Positions 24,404 to 35,464 of a stretch of DNA of 64,000 nucleotides are shown piece by piece. The translations under genes and the position numbers were made by a program. Location of the stretch: assembly GCF_003265705.1 (NCBI RefSeq), contig NW_020312817.1, forward strand, positions 46,355,627-46,419,626, written 5' to 3'. How positions within the stretch are numbered: position 1 is the stretch's first letter; each line of letters opens with the position of its first letter. The stretch is from Callorhinus ursinus. Lineage: Eukaryota > Chordata > Mammalia > Carnivora > Otariidae. The notes under the pieces were generated by a model. It was not told the DNA's origin. It saw nothing but the letters and a program-made list of their open reading frames with translations, and did no database searches.

Positions 24404-24708
24404 GGTGAAAAAGCTTCCTAGCAACACTCAGTGTAAGCAATTTTATTGTTCTCTATTACAGTTCTCAAGCTCTGTAAAACTTTCTTTCACATAAGTATAT
24501 CTGACATACAGGACATTTTGTAGAAGTCATGTAGTCATAGAAGAAAATTTACAAAAGAATCCTAGGTTCATAGAGTTGTAGATCTTAAATTAGTTATTTT
24601 GGATGGATTTTTGGGAGGCACAGTTAGGTATGAGATTCAGTATCTTAATGGCATCAGAACTGCTCTTGGCTGATTGCACTTGGCTAGAGGCAGAATATTT
24701 ATCATCTT

Positions 24709-24940
24709 AAGAAATGTATACCAAGTGGGGAGCCTGGGTCGCTCAGTTGGTTAAGCGTCTGCCTTCAGCTCAGGTCATGATCCCAGGGTCCTGGGATCAA
24801 GTCCCACATCGGGTTCCCTGCTTGGTGGGGAGGTCTGCTTCTCCCTCTATCCCCAACCCTGCTCATGATCTCTCTCTCTCTCTCAAATAAATAAATAAAA
24901 ATCTTTTTTAAAAAAAAGAAAAAGAAATGTATACCAAGTG
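24709..24940 (+). mobile_element. CAN-SINE with perfect 19-bp target-site duplication
   Basis: AAGAAATGTATACCAAGTG at 24,709-24,727 and again, identical, at 24,922-24,940. Between them is a complete SINE starting GGGAGCCTGGGTCGCTCAG and ending CTCTCAAATAAATAAATAAA, TCTTTTTTAAAAAAA. The long perfect duplication suggests a young insertion. Confidence 0.96.
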
Positions 24941-26850
24941 AAATAAGCATGGTAGTGTCTCTGATCCTAGCAAACTAAATATACGTGAAGTAGGATAGAC
25001 TTTGTTTTCTGTAATCAATCCATTTGTTGTCATTATTGGAGTAATATTACATTTATAATCACTTTTCTGTTATTAGTCTCAAATATTACTTTATTTTTAA
25101 ATCATTAAGAAGATATGCCACTTTATTTTCATTATGATACTGATCCCAAAATATTTCTCATGACTCTCCATAGAGGGTCCAATAGATTTAACTCTCACTA
25201 TGAACATACTGCTAATTTTTTCTTAATTAAAGATTTCTCTAAATACATATTACTAGATTATTAATGTTATCAAAATATAGAACATTACTTACAGAAAAAC
25301 TAATTATAAAAGTAATTTATTTATAATCACATAATGTAATATTTCCCATATATTTTTAGGTGTACTGATATTTTATAACATATAATGATCCATTAATGAT
25401 AGACCATTCATGTATGCAGTTCTGTCCCTTTGAACATGACAAAGGACAGTTATTTCCTTATAAAGAACTTCACTATTTTATACTGTCAATGTTATTATTG
25501 CATAATTACTTTCATTTGAAGCATAATTGATGAGAATTCATAGATTTTGAAAGTTAAGATTAATAAGGCAAAATTCTCTCTGTATTATACTTTTTATTCT
25601 GCAGAGAAGACATTTCTCAGATTAGTATGGCTATTTTTCTTACAAGGCTATAGTTAAAAAATATAGGTTTTGTTAGTGATTCAAAAAAATTATCTCAAGA
25701 CCAAAATTTCTGAATATGAATGTGTGATCTGTTTACACTGATATTTGAAGTGTTACAATCACTTTGCTTGCAAATTTAATTGTAAGTCACTTTTTCTGGA
25801 TGCTTTTCTTTTAAAATTAAACTGCTATATATATAACATATTTTTATAAGTTTTTTTTAAAGGCTGAGGGAAATTAAATGACCCTGATATCTCTTAGCAA
25901 ATTATGCATTATAGTTTGATAAGAGATATATATGGAAGCAATTACTGAAAAGTATGGATCATAGACATTTTATAGAAATGTATTTTTGCTGGTTTGAATT
26001 GCCACGATGTACTTTTTAACTAAGTTTGCAAAAATGCCTTGTTGAGAAACAAATTTAATAAATAAGAGGGTGTTTGGTAATTAGCATATCAATGCTCTGT
26101 GAACAGAACAGAAAGAAAATGATACTGTGTTTTAAAAATATGATATTCTCATTCAACCATAAATTCATTCATACTCATTCAAAAAGTAGAAAATTTGGAT
26201 GAGTAGAAATAATTTTCAGCCCAGGTCCTTATATTCTTCTGCCATCACTGCACACACACAACAGTACATACTAGATGCAGAACCACAAGAGTGAGCTAAG
26301 TAGAATTTTCTCTACTTTCAGCATCATCTCAGCTTTGCCTTCAAGATCCATTTACTTTGACACACAAATGGTCACAGTTCTGTATCAGTCACATTTCCTG
26401 ACTACAAAGAGCTTTTAGCTATCTGAAGTAAAAGACGAAATTACTGGAATGGTATCAGGGAATCACAGACTCATTTGGAAGCCTGGGGAAACAGACTTGG
26501 AAATGAGCAGGAAGCAAGACGTCTCAGACCATGACCATTGTCAGACCACAGGAATGCCCTCTTTAAAAGCTTTTAGAAATACATATTTTGTATCTTAATA
26601 TAATCAGACCTTACATAAATACTCTAAATACTTTTTATTTAATACCTCCTGCATTCATTTCCACTTTCATAATTAAACACTATAGTACAACTCTTAACTG
26701 GTACTCAACTAACCCACCTACAAGAGTAATGAGCATTTTCCTTACCTGTAAAACCTTCAAAACTAAAGCCCCTGGTGTGCCTAGTGAGTTGAAACATGTC
26801 TGGACACATCTGCTCCAACCATTTCTCTAGCACTTACCATGTGTTAGCAA
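24941..26850. other. AT-rich, no gene recognised
   Basis: Mostly AT-rich low-copy DNA. The 80-codon frame at 26,588-26,830 lies just before an LTR and shows no motif. Confidence 0.55.
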
Positions 26851-26856
26851 GTGAAA

Positions 26857-27236
26857 TGTGAGCCTTCACATTTTCCTATATTGAAGCTAGAGCCTCCAGT
26901 GTAACTGTACTTGAGATAGGGCTTGTTTGGGAGGTAATTACAATTAAATGAGGTTGTAAGGGTGGAGCCCTAATCCAAAAGGATTGGTGGTTTTATAAAT
27001 GAAAGAGGAGCTTTCTTTTACTCTCTCCATGCTCATGTACTAAGAGGCCATGTGACCATATAGAGAGCCGGTGGCTGTCTGCAAACCAGAAAGCGAGCTC
27101 TCACCAGAAATTTAATCAGCTGGTTCCTTGAGTTTGTATGTTCCAGCCTCCAAAAGTATAACAAAGCTAATTTCTGTGGTTTAAGCCATCAGTGCATGGT
27201 ATTTTGTTATGGCAGCCTAAGCAGACTAATACTGCA
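26857..27236 (+). mobile_element. ERVL-MaLR (MLT1/MST-type) solo LTR, sense
   Basis: Blocks in LTR order: TATTGAAGCTAGAGCCTCCA, GGGCTTGTTTGGGAGGTAAT, GGGTGGAGCCCTAATCC, GTGGTTTTATAAATGAAAGA, AGCGAGCTCTCACCAGAAAT, TTCCAGCCTCCAAAAGTATA, then a polyadenylation-side end GTTATGGCAGCCTAAGCAGA, CTAATAC. No internal region attached. Confidence 0.82.
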
Positions 27237-27787
27237 AGCATATTTATGCTAGCTGTTTGTTAGCATTATTATATCATGTGGTAAGTGTGTAAGTCGATGA
27301 AGCTCAAAAAGAAACTATATGAAAGTTAAAGTGCCTGAATGGGAAATATTCTGTTAAGTTTGCTAAAAATGCTGTCATTTTAGGCAGGTAAGGCAGGAAA
27401 CTATATAACCCTAGAAAAAAATTACAAAATCTGGAACATTTCTCTACTCAGAGTTTGCTTCACAGCTTTTCAAAAAAATGGTTCCATTTTAAATAAATTC
27501 AACTTAAGAATCTTGAAAAATTTGTTATTATGTGGATTATGTAAGAGATTTGATATGGAACTGTAATCAGCAGACAGATCCTCAAAGTGTTTTTGCCTTT
27601 CTTGAAAAGATTCATGAATAAGTTAAAATGCATAAAATATCCCCAAGTACTTACATAGACATCATTTAAGAATATTTACCATATCAGATACACAGGTGTT
27701 TAAGCTATATCATTTTCTTTTTTTCTTAGTTCCTCTGTATTAGTTTGATAGGGCTGCTATAACAGAATATCAAAGATTGATTGGTTT

Positions 27788-28013
27788 AAACAACAGTAAT
27801 TGGGGCGCCTGGGTGGCTCAGTTGATTAAGCCTTTGCCTTTGGCTCAGGTCCCTTGATCAAGCCTGGAGTCAGGCATCAGGCTCCCTGCTCAGTGGAGAG
27901 TCTGCTTCCCTTCTCCCTCTGCTCCTCCCCATGCTAGTGCTCTTGCTCTCTCTCACACACACTCTCTCAAATAAATAAATAAAAAATCTTTAAAATAATA
28001 AACAACAAAAATT
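27788..28013 (+). mobile_element. CAN-SINE inside the antisense LTR
   Basis: Body 27,802-27,999, starting GGGGCGCCTGGGTGGCTCAG and ending CTCTCAAATAAATAAATAAA. Flanks AAACAACAGTAATT (27,788) and AAACAACAAAAATT (28,000) form a 14-bp duplication with two mismatches. A CACACACACTCTCTC variant lies in the pyrimidine tract. Confidence 0.94.
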
Positions 28014-28136
28014 TATTTTCTCACAGTTTTGTAGGTTGGAAGTTCAAGATGAAAATGTCCACTGGTTTGGTTTCTTTTGAAGCTTCTCCTTGGCTTGGTT
28101 GTCCCTTGGACTGTGTTGTCTATGTCCTAATCTCCT

Positions 28137-28139
28137 CTT

Positions 28140-28170
<31 letters not shown>

Positions 28171-28418
28171 GTGGGGGGTCCTTTTTAAATTTAAATTCAA
28201 TTAATTAACGTATAGTGTATTATTAGTTTCAGAGATAGAGTTCAGTGATTCATCAGTTGCTTATAACACTCAGTGCTCACTGCATCACGTACCCTCCTTA
28301 ACACCCATCACCAAGCTACCCCAACCCCCCACCCCCCTCCCTTCCAGCAACCCTCAGTTTGTTTCCTATGCTTAAGAGTCTCTTATGTTTTGTCTCCCTC
28401 TCTGGTTTCATCTTGTTT
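28137..28418 (-). mobile_element. 5'-truncated L1 3' end, antisense, inside the LTR
   Basis: Starts with a T-rich tail (TTTTCTTTTC then about 18 T), continues with ATTCATCAGTTGCTTATAAC, ACTCAGTGCTCACTGCATCA, CCCCCACCCCCCTCCCTTCC and ends CTGGTTTCATCTTGTTTTA. It matches the 3' UTR of the other L1 copies but is more diverged. Confidence 0.85.
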
Positions 28419-28663
28419 TATAATGACACTAGTCATATTTGATTAGGAGTCACACATATGATTTCATTTTACCTTATTTACCATTTTTACCTCACTTACC
28501 TCTCAAAAGCCCTATTTCCAAGTAGAGTACATATGAGGTACAAGGTGTTAGAACTTCAACATATGAATTCTGTGAGGGGGAAACAATTGAGGCCTTACCA
28601 TACCACCAAAATAATCTTGTGATTGCAAATAACATCCTTCTACCATTAAAAAAGTATATTCTT

Positions 28664-28855
28664 TCTTTTTCCTAAAGATTTTATTTATTTATTTGAGAGT
28701 GAGAGAGAGAGAGCACGAGAAGGGGGAGAGTCACAGGGAGAAACAGATTCCCAGCTGAGCGGGGAGCCTGATGCAGGGCTCGATCCCAGGACTCTATGAT
28801 AATGACCTGAGCCAAAGGCAGAGGCTTAACTGACTGAGCCACCCAGGTGCCCCCC
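28664..28855 (-). mobile_element. CAN-SINE, antisense
   Basis: CTTTTTCCTAAAGATTTTAT at left, GAGCCACCCAGGTGCCCCCC at right, full body with GAGCGGGGAGCCTGATGCAG. Flanks AAAAAGTATATTCTT and AAAAATATGTTCTT are an imperfect target-site duplication. Confidence 0.93.
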
Positions 28856-29279
28856 AAAAATATGTTCTTATGTTCAGCTCAGACATAAGGTGGTCTTACT
28901 AGGAATTTTTACACCTTCTTAGTGATTTAATACTCTATATATTTTTACCACATTTCACTGGCAATTACTGACAATGACCAAGGTTGCTGGCTATTTGATT
29001 TTCTTCTTTGGTGAATTAACTTTTCAAAACATTTGCCTGGTTTCCAACTTTTTTGTAGTAATTTAAAAACATTCTTTACATGTAAGAATATTAATCCTTT
29101 TTCTCTACCTTATAGGTCATAAATTCTCTAGTTTTTTTGTATTTTATCTCATTTATATTTTCCTTTCAAAACATTTATGTCTATTAATATGTAAGTCATG
29201 CCTCCTGTTTTTAGCATTATGGTAAGTAATCTCTTCTTGTTCTAGAGATCCTAACTAGTACAATACAGGAAGAAAAATA

Positions 29280-29960
29280 AAATCTATAAATATTGAAGGA
29301 AGAAGTACAAATGCCATTATTCATATTTGTTATCATTATATACATATTGGGGAATCTATAACCAATGTGAATTATTCAGTTTAATATGATCACTGGCTAG
29401 AAGGTTAATGTACAAAAATCAATTGCAGTTTTAAACATACAAGAAATGATTATAAAATGAAATTTTAAAAATATATAATTTACACTGAAAACCATGGAAT
29501 CCTGAGAAATAATCTAAAGAAAGATGTGAAAGGTTTCCACACAGAAAATATGACATATCAAATAAACATATTCAAGAATTTGAAGAATATTTGATAATAA
29601 AAATAGCAAGGTATTTATATATAAAGGATTGTCCTACAGAGAACATATAATATATTGTATGTTATGTCAGACAAAAATCCTATATATAAATTTGCATATT
29701 TTATATATATTTAAATTTCCACATGAAAATATATGTAGTGAGAAACAAACAAAATTATAATAATTTTCATCAGTAGAGATTTTAAGTCCACATTGGCTAA
29801 CAATACTCAATAAAATTGAAATTTGCAGGAAATAAAAATATTGATAAAGAAAACTAGCAAGACAATTGGAAATTCGGAAAAATCTCTTTTAAGCAATAAT
29901 TGTATCAAAAACTAGAAATTATTTTTCACTGAAAGAATTTATTTAAAATATCTATGAGTT
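29280..29960 (+). mobile_element. ancient L1 ORF2 remnant, sense
   Basis: Weak but ordered match to the ORF2 region just after the reverse transcriptase active site: ATGTACAAAAATCAATTGCA, then ACACTGAAAACCATGGAATC, then AATCTAAAGAAAGATGTGAA. Very diverged; the limits are uncertain. Confidence 0.5.
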
Positions 29961-30949
29961 CATTTTCATAAAGTTATTTTTATGAATGGATGTTTGAATG
30001 TTTGCTGCAAATTTTACATTGGGTTTATATTTTATAATTAAAAAATTCTTTTAGTGAAGACATTGTCTTCAATTTCACTTTTCTATGTTACTTTTCTATT
30101 ACAAAATACTATTTATATTTGTATTATATAGTATTATACCACATTTTATTGTTACAATTTTAAACTCATGGATTTTATTTTACTTTAATTCTGTAAGTAA
30201 GCTTTTTGAAAGGGTAGTCCAGGTATTTCTCACTTATTCTGATAGTTGGATGTATTTATTTTTTCTTCTATATTATTTTCCTTTTAATTTTTATTGTTTT
30301 TTTCCTTTTTTTAAATTTTAATAGTTTCTGTTTATCTTTGGAACTTGAAAATTTATTAGTTAATCTTATATATGCATGACTTACTTTCATTTTTTTCCCC
30401 TGAGAGTATTTCATTGAAAATTTAGGTAACTCTTGAGATTTGGATTGTTGAAAATTATTTCTGTAATTATTACTTCACCATTTCTTAATTTTCTCCTATG
30501 GAATTGCTAAGTTTTAGGTTTTAGATATTTTGCCCTTCACATTTTCTATCTCTTATTGTCTCATTGTTGTAAAATCTCTTTCTTTTATGTATTATTAGAT
30601 ATTTCCTTCCTCTAAGGTTCTCAGATAACAAATTTTCTGTCTTCACTTTTTATTTATTTTTTCAAAGATGATGTTATCATCCCCATTAGAAAGAATTGTT
30701 GGGGTGGTACATTGAATATCCTTGACTATCTTGATGTATTTTGTTAAACTTCTCTTCTACTTATACAAATTAACCTCAGTAGGGCTAAGAGTTCAAAAAC
30801 ATTTTTTTCTGTTTTTCTCTGTCTTTATTGCTCATATTACTGATTCACTGGAAATGACTTACAATTTTTCTTCACCTGTTCATATTCATATGGTACTTCA
30901 GTACCCAGATAAACAAACTACTGAAATGGCTTAGGCAGAGAAAAATATG
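29961..30949. other. T-rich low-copy DNA
   Basis: T-rich on the plus strand, which yields frames rich in Phe, Leu, Ile and Tyr (for example 30,085-30,321). These reflect composition, not protein. Confidence 0.55.
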
Positions 30950-31450
30950 GAGCAATGGAATTTGATGAAGTTTTGTTTCTTATCACCTGGCATCTAATGA
31001 CCTGGACATCTGTTACCTTCTGCTGAGTCATTAAAAAGAAGCTTTTTTGTCACCTGTCACTGCCATTGAAGAATTATGTTCTTCCAATCACTCAGATGTG
31101 GTACTGTCTATTCCACCTGTGCAGGCACATGCCAGGTTTATTAGTGAATTCGGGCAATCCTTCCAAGGACTACCTGCAGTAAGCCAGCAGACTACATTCC
31201 TTCTCTGTGGATTCCTTAGCCCAAACTCTGCTGGAAGAAAAACCTAATGAAGATTTAGTTCAGGCTTTCAAGGTTGGCAAGCATTTCCCCATCTCTCTCT
31301 ATTGTATCAGTTTTGATTCAGGATGTTGCAAAATTAATCACCAAATTGCCCTAGTCAAGGATATTGGCAGAGTAATTTACTTCACTTATCAACATCAAAT
31401 GAGACCATTAACTACATTTGTGATTTTATTCCAAGCAGAGAGTTGAGAGG
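30950..31450 (+). other. unidentified moderate-GC segment with two overlapping short frames
   Basis: This block is less AT-rich than its surroundings and has two consecutive plus frames, 31,047-31,247 (66 codons) and 31,207-31,446 (79 codons), in different phases. That pattern could be one decayed coding segment with a frameshift, such as a processed pseudogene or an old repeat's coding part. I do not recognise the protein, there is no flanking poly(A) or target-site duplication, and no splice pattern that I would defend. Confidence 0.3.
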
Positions 31451-32154
31451 GAAAGATGGGCCAAGATTGTCTGTATTTTGGTCACTGATTCCATACTTCT
31501 TATTTTATAGTTTTATGTTTTACAATAAAAACATTAATCCACCTAGAGATATAATATGTATATATTTAAGTTAAAATTTATCTAAAAGTTGAGTCAGTTT
31601 TTCCAATTCCACTTATTGAATAATCCATTCTTTCCCATTAAAGGGAAGCATACTTTCAACCTACATTAAATTGTTTTACATGTTGGAATTTTTTTAACAT
31701 TGTGTTTATTTCCATTTATCTGCCTACTTGTAAAGATAAGAACAACACTAATGTAACAACAGTAGGTTGTTAGAAAATATTTTAAATCTATAAGATAAAC
31801 TATTTCGTCCACTTTTTAAAAGAGTTTTCTTGAATAGTTTCCCTACTTTTCTTAGGGGTACTTTTCTTCATGATTACAACTCTCTTTTGAACTAGTCAAT
31901 TGTCACTTCCAAAGAGTTATTTAGATTGCAAGATTTAGGCTACTTTGTCATACTAATCAAGATAAAGTAGTTTAATCAATAATGGTTAATACTGAGCCTT
32001 TTAAATTATTTTTGGAAATAAATCCCTCTGTGATAAGACCAAACCTCTTGTGTAAAATCCTTAGTGGGTCAGACCAATGAAGAGTCTATTGTAGTTAAGA
32101 ATGATGAAATTGGCATTCTATCTGCTTCAAAACAAACTCAAGTCATAGAGAAAA
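31451..32154. other. no gene or repeat recognised
   Basis: AT-rich, with no frame above 60 codons. Confidence 0.55.
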
Positions 32155-32157
32155 TAG

Positions 32158-32385
32158 TAATAATAACAGCAATAATAATAACACTTAACTCTTAGGTACT
32201 CTCATTATATATACCAGATACAATATCAAGGATTTTCATCCATTAGTTCATCTAGTCCTTATAATAAGCCTAATAAGAAATTATTCTTATTTAAAAATGA
32301 GAACACCAAGGAACAATGACATTATATAACTTACCCATTGTCCCACAGCTAGTACATAAGGAATATTTAGCCCATATATTTTTGT
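32158..32385 (-). mobile_element. MIR SINE remnant, antisense
   Basis: Antisense MIR order: AACACTTAACTCTTAGGTAC, TATATATACCAGATACAATA, TTCATCTAGTCCTTATAATA, AAATGAGAACACCAAGGAAC, ATAACTTACCCATTGTCCCA, CAGCTAGTACATAAGGAATA. The match runs through the conserved core. Confidence 0.78.
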
Positions 32386-32844
32386 TTCAGTGGATGTGTC
32401 TCTGTTCCATTTTCTCTTATTTCAAGTGAGTTTACCTTAATCAAAATTATAAAAATAGATTATAAAGACATTAAAACGCTAGATTAAGTTCCTGTAGCTA
32501 ATATAGTTGATTCTTCAACAAGAATTGCTCTTAAAAAAAAAAAAGAATTTCCCTCTCTATATAAGGATGAATACTGAAATAGCAAGCATATATATGGTTA
32601 CTTCTGCCATCATTGATTAATATCAAAATGGGACCCTAAATCAAGATTGGATAGGTACACTGTTTCCCCTGAGGGACATAAAGACTGAATTCTATCAATT
32701 CTATGATTTATACTTAGAAGCTATTATTTAGATCCATAAAATTGTCCACTTTTCTCTCCCCATTTTCAGAATTTAATTATTTTCCTGTTATTGAGGCATT
32801 GTATGTTATTGCCCTAATACCAGTATTCGGTTTGGTCTAAGGTT

Positions 32845-33064
32845 AAAAAATTAAGCTTGTTGGGGCGCCTTGTTGGCTTAGTCAGTTAAGCGTCTGCCTT
32901 TGGCCAGGTCATGATCCCAGGGTCTTGGGATCAGGACCTGCATCGGGCTCCCTGCTCCGTGGAGAGCCTGCTTCTCCCTCTCCCTCTGCCTGCCACTCTG
33001 CCTACTTGTGCTATCTCTCTGTTGAATATATAAATAAAAATCTTTTAAAAAAATTAAGCTTGTT
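32845..33064 (+). mobile_element. CAN-SINE with perfect 17-bp target-site duplication
   Basis: AAAAAATTAAGCTTGTT at 32,845-32,861 and 33,048-33,064, identical. The SINE between starts GGGGCGCCTTGTTGGCTTAG and ends ATATATAAATAAAAATCTTT. A CTGCC duplication lies in the pyrimidine tract. Confidence 0.95.
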
Positions 33065-33159
33065 GTCAGCTCCTCTGTCATAATTTTCCAGGTAAACTCT
33101 TGGAATGCTTAACATGGTCTCAAGAACAAAATATTCCTAAAATTCTTACACATTCAAGT

Positions 33160-33560
33160 ATTCAAAATTGTTTTTCCATAGTTTTTATACTTGAGGGACA
33201 GATTGGCTAAATATAAAATTCTTGGCTCACAATGTCTCCTTTTGACTGTTTTTAGGTACTGCTATACTTTTTTGTGACATTGAATTTTGCTGTAAATAAA
33301 TCTGAGGCAATCTTTATTTTTTCCTTTTATAAGTTACATGCTATGTTTATCTTGGTCATACCTTTATATTTAAAGACTAATCATTATACTAGATTATATT
33401 GTGATGTCAACTTTTCTATGTCTGTTATCCTTGCACATGGTGTCTACATATGTACAGTTCTATTTTTTCACTTATTTAAAGCATTTTCATATTATATATT
33501 TTTTATTTAGATTTTCTTGTGCTATAATTAGGCATATCTACTGTTCTGTTGTACTAGGCA
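33160..33560 (-). mobile_element. ancient L1/HAL1 ORF1 remnant, antisense
   Basis: Antisense ORF1-like blocks: TTATACTTGAGGGACAGATT, GGCTAAATATAAAATTCTTG, CTCACAATGTCTCCTTTTGA, and CATTGAATTTTGCTGTAAAT. Spacing agrees with the ORF1 C-terminal region. Strongly decayed. Confidence 0.55.
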
Positions 33561-33663
33561 TATCTACATATCTATTTGATCAACTTTGCACATCTATCTA
33601 TATATTATCTGTCTTTTAAAAATGTTTCCTTTTATATTTTTTTGCTGATATCTTGTTTTTCAA

Positions 33664-33905
33664 ATTTCTGTTTAAATTCTAGTTAGTTAAGGTATAGTGT
33701 AATATTGGTTTCAGGAGTAGAATTTAGTGATTCATCACTTACATATAACATCCAGTGCTCAACACAAGTGTCCTCCTTAATAGCCATCACCAATTTAGCA
33801 TATCCCCCATCCACCTCCCCTTTAGCAGCCCTCAGCTAATTTTATTCCCCCTCAACTAATTTCTATACACCTGTCTCTTAACTGTTTCTTCCACAGTGTA
33901 TATTC
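33664..33905 (-). mobile_element. L1 3' end, antisense, diverged
   Basis: AAATTCTAGTTAGTTAAGGT, TAGAATTTAGTGATTCATCA, ACATCCAGTGCTCAACACAA, CCCCCATCCACCTCCCC, GCAGCCCTCAGCTAATTTTA: an older relative of the L1 3' UTRs elsewhere in the window. Confidence 0.82.
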
Positions 33906-35230
33906 TTTACTTCCATTTGCATCTTCATTCTCATGATGTTTCACTAATTCTTTTGCTTCTTTACTGAACTCTGCCAACTCATATTTCATTGTCTTACCAT
34001 TCTTTCCATGTATTGTCCCATGACAGATTTGTAGAGTTCTATCATGGGAGCAATTGCTTTATTACTATTGGTTTTAATTAATTGTGAAATAGTTGGCCAA
34101 ACATGTATTAGATCTGTGACATCATTTTTTTTCTAATGATTTACTTTTATAAATTGGCAAATTATTCTTTTCTTTTTTTGTAGACTTTCACCTTAAGTGT
34201 TTTCCAGTGCTAATACTATGCTAGTGGAGTTTCCTGAACATGTTTTATACAGAAAATATTACTTCTGAGTGGGTCCAAAGTATTTGTAGAATACATTTCA
34301 CAAAGGCTTTTTCCTTTGTTGGCATGGAAAAAATTGCTTTCTGCAAATATTGTTGACCAGTGGGATTCTATGGGCATTTCTAATTCTGCTTCTTCAGTAG
34401 AGTCCAACAGCTGTTGCTCACACCAATTCCTACAGCTGTCTTGTATAGATGGGATACTGATTCTGTTTTATAGTATGATTCCTTTCCCTTAAGAAAGTGG
34501 GATTTGTTGGCATTTTCGAGATAATAGCTGCTGTTCTCTCAATATTTTCTGTACTTTCTTTTAAATTATAATCTCTTATGTGGGGCTTTTAACCAATCTC
34601 AGGTGATTTGGCAATCCTTATCTAATTTTGGTCAGTGGACTATTTCTGTCACCATTTTCAGTGAGAATTAATTGTTTTGTTTGTTTAAAGGTGTATCTTT
34701 GTTTCTTTTGTTAGATTTCCAGAAGGGAAAGATACTAACATTCACAAATATTATCATGCTGGAAGCTTTGAATTATTTTAATTTTAGTCTTTAGGCTAAA
34801 ATTTTAGCCTTTAGGCTAAAAAGAATGTTCACGAGGTCCTCAGTTGCCTGGAGCTCCCCTATTTCTAGACTGCCCAAGACTTGACTGTTCAAATCTTAAG
34901 TTTCAGTATCCTAAAAATTATTTTTCTTTGCTTAAGCTATCGATGACCACTTTTTTCTTTTACCTAGAGAATTATTAAAATTCAATACCTATATTATAAT
35001 ATTTCATCTGAATTTCAAATAAACTTTTGGCTGTGTCTGTGTGTATGTGTGTGTGCACACGCATGCACTTATGCAAAGCAATAATCCTGTTAGGGTTGTA
35101 AATTGTATGATATTACATAGACTAATCTTAATCTGGTCGTATAAGACATTTTAACAACACTAAGACTCTCAGCTTTACATCCTGGTATATCTCCAGGATA
35201 GAGTCTCTTTTATTTCTTCTGTTACAGGTA
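33906..35230. other. no gene recognised; contains a palindromic tandem repeat
   Basis: Low-copy, T-rich DNA. Two tandem 20-bp units, each nearly self-complementary, lie at 34,781-34,820. A TG/CA-rich tract lies at about 35,036-35,070. Confidence 0.55.
34781..34820. repeat. two tandem 20-bp palindromic units
   Basis: ATTTTAGTCTTTAGGCTAAA is followed directly by ATTTTAGCCTTTAGGCTAAA, one base different. The second unit with the next A folds as TTTTAGCC, TTTA loop, GGCTAAAA. Confidence 0.9.
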
Positions 35231-35234
35231 TGTT

Positions 35235-35464
35235 TTGTTTGTTTGTTTGTTTTAAGATTTATTTTTTTTTGGAGAGAGAGAGAGAGAGAAGACGGGGAGG
35301 GGCAGAGGGCGAGAGAGAGACTCTCAGACTCCCAGCTAAGCATGGAGCCCCACGTGGGGCTCGATCTCACAACCCTCAGAGGGGCTCGATCTCACAACCC
35401 TGAAATCATGACCTGAACCTAAATCGAGTCAGATGCTTAACCAGTTGAGCCACCCAGGTGCACC
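35235..35464 (-). mobile_element. CAN-SINE, antisense, with internal 25-bp duplication
   Basis: Left tail (GTTT)n then AAGATTTATTTTTTTTTGG; right end AGCCACCCAGGTGCACC. Older body type. GGGGCTCGATCTCACAACCC is present twice, at 35,356 and 35,381, a 25-bp tandem duplication inside the element. Confidence 0.92.

Larger units (their letters stand above)
27736..28604 (-). mobile_element. ERVL-MaLR solo LTR, antisense, split by a SINE and an L1 end
   Basis: Antisense LTR in three pieces: 27,736-27,801 (GGGCTGCTATAACAGAATAT), 28,000-28,136 (TTTATTTTCTCACAGTTTTG, then GGTTTGGTTTCTTTTGAAGC) and about 28,419-28,604 (ATGACACTAGTCATATTTGA, AGAACTTCAACATATGAATT). The gaps are exactly filled by a SINE and an L1 3' fragment. 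It lies about 0.5 kb from an LTR of the same class in opposite orientation; with no internal sequence between them I treat them as separate solo LTRs. Confidence 0.78.

Noticed and set aside
26857..28604. Two MaLR LTRs in this interval as a possible complete provirus-like element
   Set aside because: They are in opposite orientation and there is no internal sequence between them.
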